From Bacteroides caecigallinarum (lineage in GTDB: Bacteria > Bacteroidota > Bacteroidia > Bacteroidales > Bacteroidaceae): DNA of 34,460 nt. Location of the stretch: the NCBI RefSeq assembly GCF_021531075.1, contig NZ_JADYTJ010000037.1:1-34460 (forward strand), given 5' to 3'. The notes beneath the pieces were generated by a model, which was not told where the DNA came from, searched no databases, and saw only the letters and a list, made by a program, of their open reading frames with translations. Position 1 is the stretch's first letter, and each line of letters opens with the position of its first letter. Below are positions 15,623 to 25,565 of the stretch, in pieces. The translations under genes were made by a program, and so were the position numbers.

Positions 15623-16582
15623 ATGGATATCAGTAAAACATTATCGATTATATTAATGATGACTTTGTCCGTTTCTTGTGGCTTGCAAGGGAATAAGGAG
15701 GGAAAAACGCAGGACACGGTTGCGGCTCCCGATAATGCGGGCGGTAATGTGGACAGGTTTCCTTATCCTGACATTCCCCTGATGTTAAGCAGTCCGGACG
15801 AGAGGAAAGCCTATCTGCTGCGACACTACTGGGATGAGTTTGATTTTGCCGACACTACACTGGTGAACAACAGGGAACTGATAGGGAAGGCATTCGTAAA
15901 CTGTATATCAATGCTGGCGGATGAAACAATCTCTACCGAACTTGTAAGGGATGGTATCGATAATTTCTGTTCCGCCATGGAGAAGCATGAACACGCGCGC
16001 ATGGTGTGTATGCGGATGGTGGACGATTTGCTCTATGACGTCAATTTGCCATTCTATAATGAAAGGCTGTATGCGGTGTATCTTGAACGTATGCTGGAGA
16101 GCGACCGGCTGGACAATGCAAGAAAGGGTGCGCTGAAGTTCCGGCTGGACCTGATGAGACGAAACTCTCCGGGGAGCATCGCCGCTGATTTCCGTTACCG
16201 TATGCCGGACGGAAGGTCGAGAACTCTTCTAGGAACACCTGTATCGGGCAACCGGCTCTTACTGGTGTTCTTCGACCCGGAATGTCATTCATGCAAAGAC
16301 ATAATGATGCAGATGATTGAAGACAGGGATTTAAGTATGGCTGTGGCTGAAGGCAAACTGACCGTTATGGCTGTATATACAGAAGGTAACGAGGAGGTAT
16401 GGAAAAGAACTTGTTCTTCTATGCCGGAAGGATGGATAGTGGGGAACGACGGAATGAGTATCAATGATGGTGCATTATACGACCTTAAGGCTATGCCGTC
16501 GCTCTATTTGCTGGATAATGGCAAGAAGGTTATTCTTAAAGATGCTCCGTATGCGGAGGTGCGTAGAAATCTGGGATTTTAG
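15623..16582 (+). CDS. Lipoprotein with DUF5106-like and thioredoxin-like domains
   Basis: From the ATG at 15623 this is a 319-residue protein. A lipoprotein signal ends MTLSVSC, with Cys20. The middle part (about 45-185, helical; IPLMLSSPDERKAYLLRHYWDEFDF) is typical of DUF5106. The C-terminal part is thioredoxin-like: LLLVFFDPECHSCKDIM carries the CxxC pair, and KAMPSLYLLDNGKKVILKDA has the cis-proline strand. Such proteins are thought to be periplasmic-side thiol oxidoreductases, but the substrate is unknown. An in-frame TTG six bases upstream is less likely as start. It follows paralog 5 by 69 bp. Confidence 0.85.
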   Translation: MDISKTLSIILMMTLSVSCGLQGNKEGKTQDTVAAPDNAGGNVDRFPYPDIPLMLSSPDERKAYLLRHYWDEFDFADTTLVNNRELIGKAFVNCISMLADETISTELVRDGIDNFCSAMEKHEHARMVCMRMVDDLLYDVNLPFYNERLYAVYLERMLESDRLDNARKGALKFRLDLMRRNSPGSIAADFRYRMPDGRSRTLLGTPVSGNRLLLVFFDPECHSCKDIMMQMIEDRDLSMAVAEGKLTVMAVYTEGNEEVWKRTCSSMPEGWIVGNDGMSINDGALYDLKAMPSLYLLDNGKKVILKDAPYAEVRRNLGF

Positions 16583-16630
16583 AAGTAGAAATGATTGAAA
16601 CTGCATCAAAATGGTGAGTTTTAAAAACAG

Positions 16631-16693
16631 TATTTCCATATCAGCACTATGATTTCTACATATGGGTAGAGTGTAGTGATGATATGGAAAATA
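16631..16693. terminator. Bidirectional terminator-like inverted repeat
   Basis: tatttccatatca-gcacta (from 16631) pairs with tagtgatgatatggaaaata (ending 16693), giving a long stem with one or two bulges and an inner tctac/gtaga stem. It sits between two convergent genes and can serve both. Confidence 0.65.
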
Positions 16694-16709
16694 CATATAA
16701 GTTTAATGG

Positions 16710-18554
16710 CTATTTTTCGTGATAATCTCCGTTAGCCTTTATAAGTTCTATAAGTTTTTCTACAGCCTGTTCTTCCGGAATATTCTTTTCTATACATTCC
16801 TTACGTTTGTAGAGACTTATTTTACCACGTCCGGCACCTACATAACCGTAGTCGGCATCCGCCATTTCACCAGGACCGTTGACAATACATCCCATTATAC
16901 CTATTTTGAGACCTTTGAGATGTGATGTGGCAGCCTTGATGCGGGCAATTGTTGATTCAAGGTCGTATAGAGTTCTTCCACATCCCGGGCATGAGATGTA
17001 TTCAGTTTTAGAAGTGCGTACTCTACCTGCCTGCAGGATACCGAATGCAGTTTCGTCAAGTTTGGTATCTGCAATGGATGAAGAATTATTGTACAACAAT
17101 ATTCCGTCTGTCAGTCCGTCGAAAATCAATGCTCCCATGTCTGCAGCCGATTTTATCTGTAAATCTTCTACAGAACTTTCCTCGTACATCTGGAAGAATA
17201 TTACCGGATTGTTCAGTCCCTGTCTGGTGAGCTGATGAACCAGGCCACGATATTCGCCAAGACGGTTTGGATGATTGCTTTGTGCGATAATTACAACTTC
17301 AGGATGCAGACGCAGACATGCAGTCACTTCTTCGTTGAGGCCCATGTATGTGGTGAACAGGAATTTTACGTCCGATTGGATTTGGTGGAGGCCGATAATC
17401 TGCTGTGTGTTGAATGCAGGATAAGTGCCTTCCTCGCCATTCCATACATTTGCATCTACTATATAGCCAATGTCTTTTCTTCTGTTTTCAGGCAAGTTCT
17501 GTCCGCAGTAAACGTAATCTGGTTTGAATTGTTCGTTCATTTCCATGTTCCCATTCAGACGGACTGAAACTACTGCCGGCAGGTTATTTCCGCCGATGTT
17601 GCCTACAGCTTGTGTCTTGCGTCTTGAAGGATTAGTATAGCAGAAATCATCTGCTTCAGCTCCCGGAATGTAAGGGTGGTTTTCACGTTTGATGATATAG
17701 TCCACTAGTTTACGTGCTACTGGTATTTCTGCTTCCGGAGCTTCGCTAAGTGATACACGTATTGTGTCTCCTAGACCGTCGGCCAGTAATGCACCTATAC
17801 CGAGAGCAGACTTGATACGTCCATCCTCTCCATCACCGGCTTCAGTAACTCCAAGGTGTAGAGGGAATGCCATGCCTTCCTTTTCCATCTGTTGAACCAG
17901 TAGTCTGACTGTCTTGACCATGACAACAGTGTTAGAAGCTTTGATAGAGATAACTACGTTGTTGAAATTCTCTTCTACACAGATACGTAGAAACTCCATA
18001 CATGATTCTACCATTCCTTCCGGAGTGTCGCCATAGCGCGACATGATACGGTCCGACAATGAACCGTGGTTCACTCCGATACGAATAGCTGTATGATTCT
18101 CCTTACAGATATTCAGGAATTTTACGAAACGTTCGCGGATTTTCTGTATTTCCTGGGCATATTCTTCGTCTGTATATTCCAGATTCTTGAATGTACGGGC
18201 AGGGTCAACATAATTTCCAGGGTTGATTCGTACCTTTTCTGCATAGAGTGCAGCAACGTCAGCTACATTTGGATTGAAGTGTACATCAGCCACGAGAGGG
18301 GTGTTATAGCCTTGCGAACGCAGTCCGATGTTGATATTCTTCATGTTTTCAGCCTCGCGTACACCCTGAGTAGTGAGGCGTACGTATTCTCCACCGGCAT
18401 CAATAATACGTTTAGCCTGCTCCACACAAGCTTCGGTATCCATTGTCACGGTGTTTGTCATGCTCTGTATGCGTATAGGATTAGCGCCACCCATAGGAGT
18501 GGCGCCAACATATACTTCGTTTGCCTTTCGGCGTGAATAGTTGAAGTAATCCAT
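16710..18554 (-). CDS. ispG: 4-hydroxy-3-methylbut-2-enyl diphosphate synthase (long form)
   Basis: This 614-residue protein carries out the reductive ring opening of MEcPP to HMBPP in the non-mevalonate isoprenoid pathway, using a [4Fe-4S] cluster. The N-terminal TIM barrel is clear (IRIQSMTNTVTMDTEACVEQ, TPLVADVHFNP, VRINPGN). The protein is much longer than the approximately 370-residue proteobacterial form because of a central insert (about residues 290-510), typical for Bacteroidetes, Chlamydiae and plants. Cluster ligands are in the C-terminal domain: Cys522 and Cys525 (CPGCGRTLYD) and Cys556 (GIMGCIVNGPGE). Its ATG directly follows the purE stop codon, so it is the last gene of the operon. 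Confidence 0.97.
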   Translation of the reverse strand: MDYFNYSRRKANEVYVGATPMGGANPIRIQSMTNTVTMDTEACVEQAKRIIDAGGEYVRLTTQGVREAENMKNINIGLRSQGYNTPLVADVHFNPNVADVAALYAEKVRINPGNYVDPARTFKNLEYTDEEYAQEIQKIRERFVKFLNICKENHTAIRIGVNHGSLSDRIMSRYGDTPEGMVESCMEFLRICVEENFNNVVISIKASNTVVMVKTVRLLVQQMEKEGMAFPLHLGVTEAGDGEDGRIKSALGIGALLADGLGDTIRVSLSEAPEAEIPVARKLVDYIIKRENHPYIPGAEADDFCYTNPSRRKTQAVGNIGGNNLPAVVSVRLNGNMEMNEQFKPDYVYCGQNLPENRRKDIGYIVDANVWNGEEGTYPAFNTQQIIGLHQIQSDVKFLFTTYMGLNEEVTACLRLHPEVVIIAQSNHPNRLGEYRGLVHQLTRQGLNNPVIFFQMYEESSVEDLQIKSAADMGALIFDGLTDGILLYNNSSSIADTKLDETAFGILQAGRVRTSKTEYISCPGCGRTLYDLESTIARIKAATSHLKGLKIGIMGCIVNGPGEMADADYGYVGAGRGKISLYKRKECIEKNIPEEQAVEKLIELIKANGDYHEK

Positions 18555-19064
18555 TTAATTAGTCTTGTATGCGTATTTAACTTCTTTCAGTTCTTCGTTG
18601 GCCTTTACTATTTTATTTTTGAGCCCTTCTTTATAGGCTGCAAATTTCTTGTCCAATTCTTCGTCGGACAGTGCTATCATCTGTACTGCCAGGATTGCAG
18701 CATTCATAGCTCCGTTGATGGCAACAGTTGCTACAGGTATTCCTGGAGGCATCTGTATGATAGAGTAAAGAGCGTCTACACCGTCAAGAACTGACCCCTT
18801 GATAGGTACCCCGATTACGGGAAGTGTTGTGTTGGCGGCAATTACTCCAGGAAGTGCAGCAGCCATACCGGCAGCAGCAATTATTACTTTCAGACCTCTG
18901 TCGGCTGCGCCTTTGGCAAATGCTTCAACTTCGGCAGGAGTACGGTGTGCTGAAAGTGCGTTAATCTCGAAAGGAACCTGCATTTCGTCAAGCAGTTTGG
19001 CAGCTTTTTCCATGACAGGAAGGTCAGAAGTGCTGCCCATGATGATACTTACTATTGGTTTCAT
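18555..19064 (-). CDS. purE: N5-carboxyaminoimidazole ribonucleotide mutase
   Basis: This 169-residue protein converts N5-CAIR to CAIR in purine synthesis. The conserved GSTSDLPVMEKAAKLL near the N-terminus and the NALSAHRTPAE segment carry the nucleotide and catalytic-loop residues (His of SAHR), and AAAGMAAALPGVIA is the usual class I PurE stretch. Length is normal for class I. It lies 76 bp after gcvH and its stop codon abuts the ispG start, so the two are very likely translationally linked. Confidence 0.97.
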   Translation of the reverse strand: MKPIVSIIMGSTSDLPVMEKAAKLLDEMQVPFEINALSAHRTPAEVEAFAKGAADRGLKVIIAAAGMAAALPGVIAANTTLPVIGVPIKGSVLDGVDALYSIIQMPPGIPVATVAINGAMNAAILAVQMIALSDEELDKKFAAYKEGLKNKIVKANEELKEVKYAYKTN

Positions 19065-19140
19065 TCTTTTTCTTCTTATAGTTTATTTGTTTGTTTTTGA
19101 GTTTTATACTGTTCTTAAAAAATCTTGTGAATATCTATGG

Positions 19141-19521
19141 TTATTCATTTACCAACTGTTTATATGCTTCGGCATCCAGCAAGTCGTCTGCTTCACTTGC
19201 ATCAGATGGCTTTATTTTTACAATCCATCCTTCACCATAAGGATCTTTGTTTACAAGTTCCGGATTTTCTTCAAGTGCAGGATTTACTTCCAGTATCTCT
19301 CCACCTACTGGTAAGAATAAGTCTGAAACGGTTTTTACTACTTCGATACTTCCGAAAGTTTCTCCTTTTTCAAGTGTTTCTCCTTCTGTAGGGACATCTA
19401 CGAATACAATATCGCCAAGCTGTGTCTGTGCATAGTCTGTTATACCCACATAAGCTTCTTCTCCCTCAAAACGAATCCATTCGTGCTCGTTTGTGTACTT
19501 TACGTTAGTTGGAAAATTCAT
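19141..19521 (-). CDS. gcvH: Glycine cleavage system H protein
   Basis: This is a 126-residue lipoyl carrier protein that shuttles the aminomethyl group between the P, T and L proteins of glycine cleavage. [36 protein letters not shown] is the standard start. Lys63 in [18 protein letters not shown] is the lipoylation site. The frame is open further upstream to 19695, but that part overlaps the previous gene and has no family similarity, so the ATG at 19521 is chosen. It lies 32 bp after the membrane protein gene. No other gcv genes are in the window. Confidence 0.97.
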   Translation of the reverse strand: MNFPTNVKYTNEHEWIRFEGEEAYVGITDYAQTQLGDIVFVDVPTEGETLEKGETFGSIEVVKTVSDLFLPVGGEILEVNPALEENPELVNKDPYGEGWIVKIKPSDASEADDLLDAEAYKQLVNE

Positions 19522-19553
19522 GGTCTTAAAATTTACAAGGTTATTATATCTTT

Positions 19554-20234
19554 TCAAATAAACAAAATTCCTGTGACACCGCAAAATAATCCGAGGATAA
19601 ATCCTCCGAAAACCTCCGTTAATGTATGTTGACGTACAATAATACGGGCTGTACATAACATTCCTGCCAACAGAATGAATCCTGCCAACCACCATACTGG
19701 ATTAAACTGAAACAGGAAACTGTATGAAAGTAGTCCGCCCACCATCATTCCGCTACTTGCAGCATGAGTACTTACCTTTAGTTTGAAATTGACGATTGTA
19801 CACAGTACCATACATATAAGTACAGCTAAAACAATTCCGCTCATATATCTGGGCGTATGTATACGATACATCGTGATAAGTCCTCCTATGTAACTCAGTA
19901 TGGTAAGTCCGTATGGAATAAATCTGTTTTCTCTGTGTCCAAGTTCTTTTATTCCCCATCCGTTTATTTTTTGGAATATATAGATTCCTAGCATAGGGAA
20001 AAGAATAGTGAAACAGTAGATTAGACCAAGTATGGACAGCTTGTAGGATAACGGCATGATATTCAGGTATGTGAATATGAATATCAATAGGAATGCTACA
20101 AACGGAACCATAAAAGGAGTGAATATGGCTGATACAATGTAAGATGCAATGTACAGCGGATCTTTCTTTTCTTCTTCCGTTAAAGGAACAGGATCATGAT
20201 ATGTCAATTCGTTAGGAATATTGTTCTCTTCCAT
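19554..20234 (-). CDS. PAP2-like membrane protein
   Basis: This 226-residue protein has a short cytoplasmic N-terminus and about six membrane helices (starting near residues 27, 61, 106, 132, 160 and 205). The pair [13 protein letters not shown] and [20 protein letters not shown] corresponds to motifs 2 and 3 of type 2 phosphatidic acid phosphatases (normally PSGHA and SRxxxxxHxxxD). The Ser-Thr-His, Arg and second His are kept, but the final acid is Glu and motif 1 is not clear. It may act on lipid or isoprenoid phosphates. The start codon lies only a few bases after the rpoN stop codon, indicating coupled expression. Confidence 0.8.
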   Translation of the reverse strand: MEENNIPNELTYHDPVPLTEEEKKDPLYIASYIVSAIFTPFMVPFVAFLLIFIFTYLNIMPLSYKLSILGLIYCFTILFPMLGIYIFQKINGWGIKELGHRENRFIPYGLTILSYIGGLITMYRIHTPRYMSGIVLAVLICMVLCTIVNFKLKVSTHAASSGMMVGGLLSYSFLFQFNPVWWLAGFILLAGMLCTARIIVRQHTLTEVFGGFILGLFCGVTGILFI

Positions 20235-20237
20235 AAA

Positions 20238-21716
20238 TTACCTTCTTAATCTAGCTACGGGAATATTTAATTGTGTACGATATTTGGCTACTGTACGTCT
20301 GGCTATAGGATATCCTTTCTCTTTAAGAGATTCTGCCAGTTCGTCGTCAGTTAGCGGTTTTTCCTTATCTTCATTGTCAACTAGTTCTTTAAGTATTCTT
20401 TTTATTTCTCTAACCGATAGTTCTTCTCCGTTTTCTGTCGTATATCCGTCGCTAAAGAAGTATTTCAGTGGAAATATTCCGAAATTTGTTTGTACATATT
20501 TACTGTTGCTTACTCTGGAAACCGTTGATATGTCTAGCTTTGCCCTTTCGGCTACATCTTTCAGAATCATAGGTTTGAGCAAGGTCTCGTCGCCATCTGT
20601 AAAGAATGGACGTTGCAGGTCTATTATGGCTTGCATAGTGCTGAGCAGAGTGTTCTGTCTTTGTTTCACTGCATTTATGAATCCCTGTGCAGCATCTACC
20701 TTTTGCTTCAGGAACATAAAAGCATCTTTTGCTTCTTTTGACTGATTGGCTTTGTTCTTGGTCTGTTCTTCCAACATGTCGGTGAAAGTACGGCTCAATC
20801 TCAGTTCCGGAACATTTCTGTTGTTAAGGCTTAAGATTATATTCCCGTCATCTTCTGTTTCAACTATAAAATCCGGTATTATATGGTGAAGATTTTTTCC
20901 CATAGCTTCCCCCATAGAGCTTCCCGGTCGTGGGTTCAGCTTAACAAGTTCTGCTACAGCAGCATTATATTCTTCTTCTGTGATGTTAAGTTTTTGTATA
21001 ATCTTTTCTTTATTCTTTTTTGTAAACTCGTCACAATATTGGTTTATGATATCATATTCAATTTTTTTAAGTGGAGAGTCTTCCTTTCTTTTTATCTGAA
21101 GAAGCAGACATTCTTGTAGGCTTCTAGCACCTATTCCTGCAGGATCGAAGTCTTGTATTATTGATATAATATGTTCCAGTTCCTCTTCAGTGGTATAAAT
21201 TCCCTGATAAATGGCAAGCTCGTCCATTATGGACTCTGTAGTTTTTCTCAAGAGTCCGTCATCATCCAGCGAACCTATGATGTATTCTCCAAGCATCTTT
21301 TGTTCGTCAGTAAGTTCTTGCATGTCCAGCTGTTCTTTTAGAGTTTCATAGAATGAAACATTATCCGATAGAGGTATCTCTTCCGGAGTATCTCCATTAG
21401 AACGGTTGTTTTCCTGCAATTTGTAATCTGGAATATCGTCCTCTGTGCGGTAGTCGCCTAATGAAACATCTTCATTATAATTAGTATCCGGATCTGCATC
21501 CGGGTCTGTTGGGTATTCGTTAGCCTGGTCTTCTGCTATTTCTGAAGGATCTCTACCTTCCTCCAATGCCGGATTGTCAAGAATTTCTGCATGTACTCTT
21601 TCTTCCAATTCCACTGTTGGTAGTTCCAGTAGTTTTACCAGCAACACTTGCTGTGGCGAAAGTGTCTGTACCTGTTGCTGAGCTTGCGACTGTATTTGAC
21701 GTGAGTTTTGTGCCAT
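20238..21716 (-). CDS. rpoN: RNA polymerase sigma-54 factor
   Basis: This 492-residue protein has all three regions of sigma-54. Region I is Gln-rich (residues 1-50: RQIQSQAQQQVQTLSPQQVLLVKLLELPT...LEERVHAEILDNPAL). An acidic linker follows (about 55-110, many Asp/Glu). The core-binding domain (about 125-310) includes FDPAGIGARSLQECLLLQ. The DNA-binding part ends in the RpoN box ARRTVAKYR at residues 472-480, which contacts the -24 promoter element. It is the first gene of the minus-strand operon that continues through gcvH and purE to ispG. No activator of the NtrC type is present nearby. Confidence 0.97.
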   Translation of the reverse strand: MAQNSRQIQSQAQQQVQTLSPQQVLLVKLLELPTVELEERVHAEILDNPALEEGRDPSEIAEDQANEYPTDPDADPDTNYNEDVSLGDYRTEDDIPDYKLQENNRSNGDTPEEIPLSDNVSFYETLKEQLDMQELTDEQKMLGEYIIGSLDDDGLLRKTTESIMDELAIYQGIYTTEEELEHIISIIQDFDPAGIGARSLQECLLLQIKRKEDSPLKKIEYDIINQYCDEFTKKNKEKIIQKLNITEEEYNAAVAELVKLNPRPGSSMGEAMGKNLHHIIPDFIVETEDDGNIILSLNNRNVPELRLSRTFTDMLEEQTKNKANQSKEAKDAFMFLKQKVDAAQGFINAVKQRQNTLLSTMQAIIDLQRPFFTDGDETLLKPMILKDVAERAKLDISTVSRVSNSKYVQTNFGIFPLKYFFSDGYTTENGEELSVREIKRILKELVDNEDKEKPLTDDELAESLKEKGYPIARRTVAKYRTQLNIPVARLRR

Positions 21717-21744
21717 TTTATAAACTCTGATAAAATTTTATTGG

Positions 21745-21774
21745 CAAATGTAATAAAATAATTGTGACGGTCAA
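21745..21774 (-). promoter_or_regulatory. rpoN promoter
   Basis: On the minus strand TACATTTG (plus 21745-21752) matches the -7 consensus TAnnTTTG exactly, and TTGA (plus 21771-21774) lies 18 bp upstream, close to the -33 TTTG box. The expected start of transcription is about 20 bp before the rpoN ATG. Confidence 0.6.
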
Positions 21775-21834
21775 TCTTTAAAAGGTTAGTTTGTCGTTAT
21801 AGACGTAAAATAAAAACGTCAAGTCATTTTAAAG

Positions 21835-21874
21835 AAAACGCTTTGTCATTTCATTTGAAACGACAAAGCGTTTT
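21835..21874. terminator. Strong hairpin between rpoN and the GH97 gene
   Basis: aaaacgctttgtc (21835-21847) and gacaaagcgtttt (21862-21874) form a 13-bp stem, extended by tttca/tgaaa inside the loop. T-rich runs follow on both strands. On the minus strand it lies 24 bp after the GH97 stop codon and should end the minus-strand PUL transcript before rpoN. Confidence 0.8.
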
Positions 21875-21898
21875 TCTTGTACTTATATACAAAGTTTT

Positions 21899-23766
21899 TT
21901 ATTCAGTAACAATCAGAAAACCACCCATTGGAAGACATGGGATATTTATAGGTTCGCTTGTGGTGATTTTAACTTTGCTAATGTTAAAATCTTTGCTGTT
22001 ATCTCCGTCTTTTAACATTATACATTGTGTATTGTTACCTATATTCAATCTGTCTGTCGAGAATGACAGTATACGTTTTTCGTTTGTTCCGTTAATACCT
22101 GAGATATACCATCTGTTCCCTTTTTTACGGGCTAGGACAACATCTGTACCCGGATAACCTGCCAGCAGTTTAGTGTCATCCCATGAAGCCGGTAGATTCT
22201 TAAGCACATTTTTTACTTCATCATGTAGTGAATAGTATATTTCCGGTCTGTCCGGCATATGCTGGATTCCTGATTCGAATAATGCCGTAAGAGCAAGTTC
22301 GTGTGCGTAACTTGTGATGTGCGGGTGCTGTGAATTTGAGAAAGTCCCGGGAGTATAATCCATCGGGCCTACTACGTTTCTGGTAAATGGCAGTGTAGCA
22401 TTGTGCGATGCAGCCATATCTGTCATAGTAGGACCGTTGTTGTACCATTCCGCACCGTATACACCTTCTATAGACATAAGATTAGGGTATGTTCTTTGCC
22501 ATCCGCGAGGAATTGTTGCGCCATGAAAGTTTACCATGAGATTATAATTGGCTGCATCTTCCAGAATGTCTATACACAAACTCATTATAGAAGACATATC
22601 ACCGGGAAAGAAATCTATTTTTACACCTTTTACCCCTATACTGTTCAACCATTCGAACTCTTTCTTTCGGCTTTCCTTTGTGTTTAGTCTGTAGAGTGGA
22701 GTAGGAGCACTTTCACCTATCCAGTTCGTACTTGAGTTATACCACATTAAAGGTTTTACTCCTTTACTGTTGGCATATTTTGTTATGTCCTCTATGTTTC
22801 CGCCATTTCCCATTGCATCCCATTCCCAGTCTATAAGTGTATATTCCCAGTTCTTTTTTTCTGCCAGGTCAACATATTGTTTCAGCAGTTGGTAATCTTT
22901 TGTGCCGTGATTATATGCCCAATATATCCATGATGATATGCCGGGTTTTATCCAGTCTGTATTTTTCACCTTTGATGGCGATGCAACATCTGTTACAAGA
23001 GTAGATTCTACTATGTCCTGTAGTTTGCCTATTACCATCAGTCTCCAAGGTGACGTCCATTCACTGTTGCATTCCAGTTTATTGTCGGGATATGTTATGG
23101 TAAATTCTTCTGCTTTTTTGTCATTACTCAAATATGAAGCACAGTTTCCTCTTGTTATTTCTGATTCGGTAATCAGTACAAATACAGAATCGCAGGCCTC
23201 GACTAGTGATGGGAATCCCCACTTATGTGTATCTGAAGTTGTTCCCGTAGTTGATTCAGGGAAAAATCTTTCATAGCTGTCAGGTGCATAAGTCTGCATC
23301 CATCTTGTTTTTCCTTCGGGGATGTGGAATGTTGTATATTCTTTATTTATTGAATTTTCTCCCTTAGCGGCATATCTGAATGCTATACCGTCATTGTAAA
23401 CCCTGATAATAAGGTTTATAGATTGGTTCTTGTTGTTTTTTACCTCTAATGTTTGTTCTGTAGCAGAGTTTTTGCATAACTTACGTTTTCCGGTAATCAT
23501 CTCATATTTTTCTTTTATGAGTTTTGATTTTCCTATGGGAGTAATTGTCAGACTGTCAAGAAACGAACTGTTTTCTGTGTCAAGGCCGATTTTTACATAT
23601 GTTGGCAGAATCTTGTTATTATAGCTTATTTTATACCGGAACGATATCCTTCCAAGTCATTTTTTATCTCTACGTTGATTTTTTTATTAGGAGATGATAT
23701 AGGTTCTGCATTTATGGTTGCAGTAATCATCATCAAAGAAGCGAATAATAATTTTGGTATGTTCAT
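21899..23766 (-). pseudogene. GH97 glycoside hydrolase with a frameshift near the 5' end
   Basis: The long frame (533 codons from an internal ATG at 23500) covers most of a GH97 enzyme: N-terminal beta-sandwich, barrel with GVKGVKIDFFPGD (Asp at the nucleophile position of retaining alpha-galactosidase-type GH97) and NFHGATIPRGWQRTYPN. The normal start is the ATG at 23766, in another frame, with a signal peptide MNIPKLLFASLMMITATINA followed by SSPNKKINVEIKNDLE. That frame stops at a TAA near 23626. The reading must slip by -1 near 23650, where the other frame continues RISFRYKISYNN. A single missing base explains it. It is either a pseudogene, a sequence error, or expressed as a shortened protein without signal peptide. 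Confidence 0.8.
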
Positions 23767-23852
23767 GTATTAATTGGTTAATATGAAAAGAAGAGTATAA
23801 AGTATTTACCTTATACTCTCCTCTTGATGGTTTATTAGCTAATCAGTATTTA

Positions 23853-25565
23853 TTATTGTATGGTTTCATCATTACCCGAAGTAGCATAAAGTCCTATCAT
23901 TGCACCTGTAAATCCGCCTGCTACGTTTGTTGACAAAATATCTCCAGAAACTGTTTCGCCAAGATTCTTGAATTCGTCTTTTCCTGTAGCATAGCTGAAT
24001 GTGTAGTTGTTGCCTTCGGCTTCAACCTGCAGCTTGATAGGTGTTGTATTTTCAACTTTTACACTGGCAATTGTAGTAGAACTACCTTTGGCAGTACGTT
24101 GCAAAACCAAATAGTTGTCGTCTGCCTTTTTAGTAACACCGAACACATAGTTGAAATCTTCGCTCTGGTAGCATGTAATACCAGCAAGATCTTTTTCAGT
24201 ACGAGGAATGTATGAAAGAGTTGTTGTTGCGGTAAAGTTTATATGTTGCTGACGATAGAACAATGTTGATGTAGGAACTTTGGCTTTTATATTTGTTTCA
24301 TAAGGTGTTATACTAAGTCCTTCTGTAGTAGAAGAAACAAATCCTTCCTTTGCTCCTCTTACTCCAACCCAGCGGTAGTCAAGTGTAGTTGTTGTAAATG
24401 TGTCGCTGAAAGTGAAGTTTCCGTTAGGGAAGTAACCGTCTTTTCCTGTCATGTTTTTTATGCCTTGAGGCATTTTAAGTTTTGCCTTAAGTGGTTCCAG
24501 ACCACCTTCAAAAACAGGGAATGTGCCTGTCCAGTCTACAGGAAGGATAAATGTTTCACGTCCTGTATTTACTCTGTTTGTTTCATTAGGACGTATTGCC
24601 AGGAATACACCATAGTATTTGCCGTCTGGTCCTTCTACCAAATCAGCGTGTCCTGCCCAGTCCACTTTCTCAGGTCTGTCGGCTGGTAGATGTCTCTGAG
24701 AAAGGATAGGGTTTTCAGGAGCAGGTTTGAACGGACCTTTAGGACTATCAGCTATAAATATAACTTCACTATGCCATCCTCCTGTTCCACCTTCAGCACA
24801 CATCAGATAGTATTTACCGTCTTTTTTATAAAGATGTGGAGCTTCTATCCAAATAGGCTTTTTAGAAAGGTCTACTCCACCGTTTACAACAACCTTGTCT
24901 GTTCCCGGAATAATCTGGTCTTTTTCTGTATCATATTCCCAAACCTTTATTACTCTGTGACCTTCGTATAAGGCTTTTTCTGGAGCATCGTTATGAGCTA
25001 TGTATGCTTTACCGTTGTCGTCGAAGAAGATATCCGGATCAATACCGGCAAAGTTCAGTTTTATAGGGTCGCTCCATCCTTGTAACGGGTCTTTTGTTTT
25101 TACAACCATATTTCCGATACCTCCCGCAAACTGAGTTGTAATCATGTAGAACGTATCATTATTAGGATTATATCTTATGGTTGGGGCATATATACCTGCG
25201 CTTATTCCTGTGTCTTCTACTTTTAGTTGTGAAGAACGGTCCAATACGTGGCCTATCTGTTTCCAGTTGACAAGATCTTTTGAATGGAAGATAGGTACAC
25301 CTGGATTAATGGCAAATGAAGAACATACCAGATAATAATCGTCTCCTTTACGGCAGATACTTGGATCTGGGTAGCATCCTTGCAGGATAGGACTATAGAA
25401 TTCATCTTCACCCAAAGGATTATTGTTATATACGTCGTCGTTTCCTGTATAAGTAAAATCTTTGAAGACAGGAGTTCCCGGTTCTGGCTTGAATCCGCTT
25501 TCTGCACATGAAGTTGCTATAACTCCCAATGCGCCTAATGCTAATAATTTGATTTGATTTTTCAT
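23853..25565 (-). CDS. GH43 family lipoprotein (xylosidase/arabinofuranosidase type)
   Basis: This 570-residue protein has a lipoprotein signal with Cys20 (VIATSC), so it is membrane-anchored. The five-bladed propeller spans about residues 55-350, with the GH43 catalytic triad visible: Asp67 in GCYPDPSICR (base), Asp176 in AGIDPDIFFDDNGKAYIA (pKa modulator) and Glu241 in WIEAPHLYKKDGKYY (acid). A C-terminal beta-sandwich (about 375-565, SDTFTTTTLDYRWVGVRG) is typical of two-domain GH43 enzymes acting on xylo- or arabino-oligosaccharides. It is the first gene of a minus-strand pair with GH97, 86 bp apart, and has a promoter at 25628. The exact subfamily is not assigned. Confidence 0.9.
   Translation of the reverse strand: MKNQIKLLALGALGVIATSCAESGFKPEPGTPVFKDFTYTGNDDVYNNNPLGEDEFYSPILQGCYPDPSICRKGDDYYLVCSSFAINPGVPIFHSKDLVNWKQIGHVLDRSSQLKVEDTGISAGIYAPTIRYNPNNDTFYMITTQFAGGIGNMVVKTKDPLQGWSDPIKLNFAGIDPDIFFDDNGKAYIAHNDAPEKALYEGHRVIKVWEYDTEKDQIIPGTDKVVVNGGVDLSKKPIWIEAPHLYKKDGKYYLMCAEGGTGGWHSEVIFIADSPKGPFKPAPENPILSQRHLPADRPEKVDWAGHADLVEGPDGKYYGVFLAIRPNETNRVNTGRETFILPVDWTGTFPVFEGGLEPLKAKLKMPQGIKNMTGKDGYFPNGNFTFSDTFTTTTLDYRWVGVRGAKEGFVSSTTEGLSITPYETNIKAKVPTSTLFYRQQHINFTATTTLSYIPRTEKDLAGITCYQSEDFNYVFGVTKKADDNYLVLQRTAKGSSTTIASVKVENTTPIKLQVEAEGNNYTFSYATGKDEFKNLGETVSGDILSTNVAGGFTGAMIGLYATSGNDETIQ

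Noticed and set aside
23626..23660. Programmed -1 ribosomal frameshift in GH97
   Set aside because: The a-aaa-aat run near 23665 would lead straight into TGA in the -1 frame, and no slippery site or stimulatory hairpin is seen in the true overlap.
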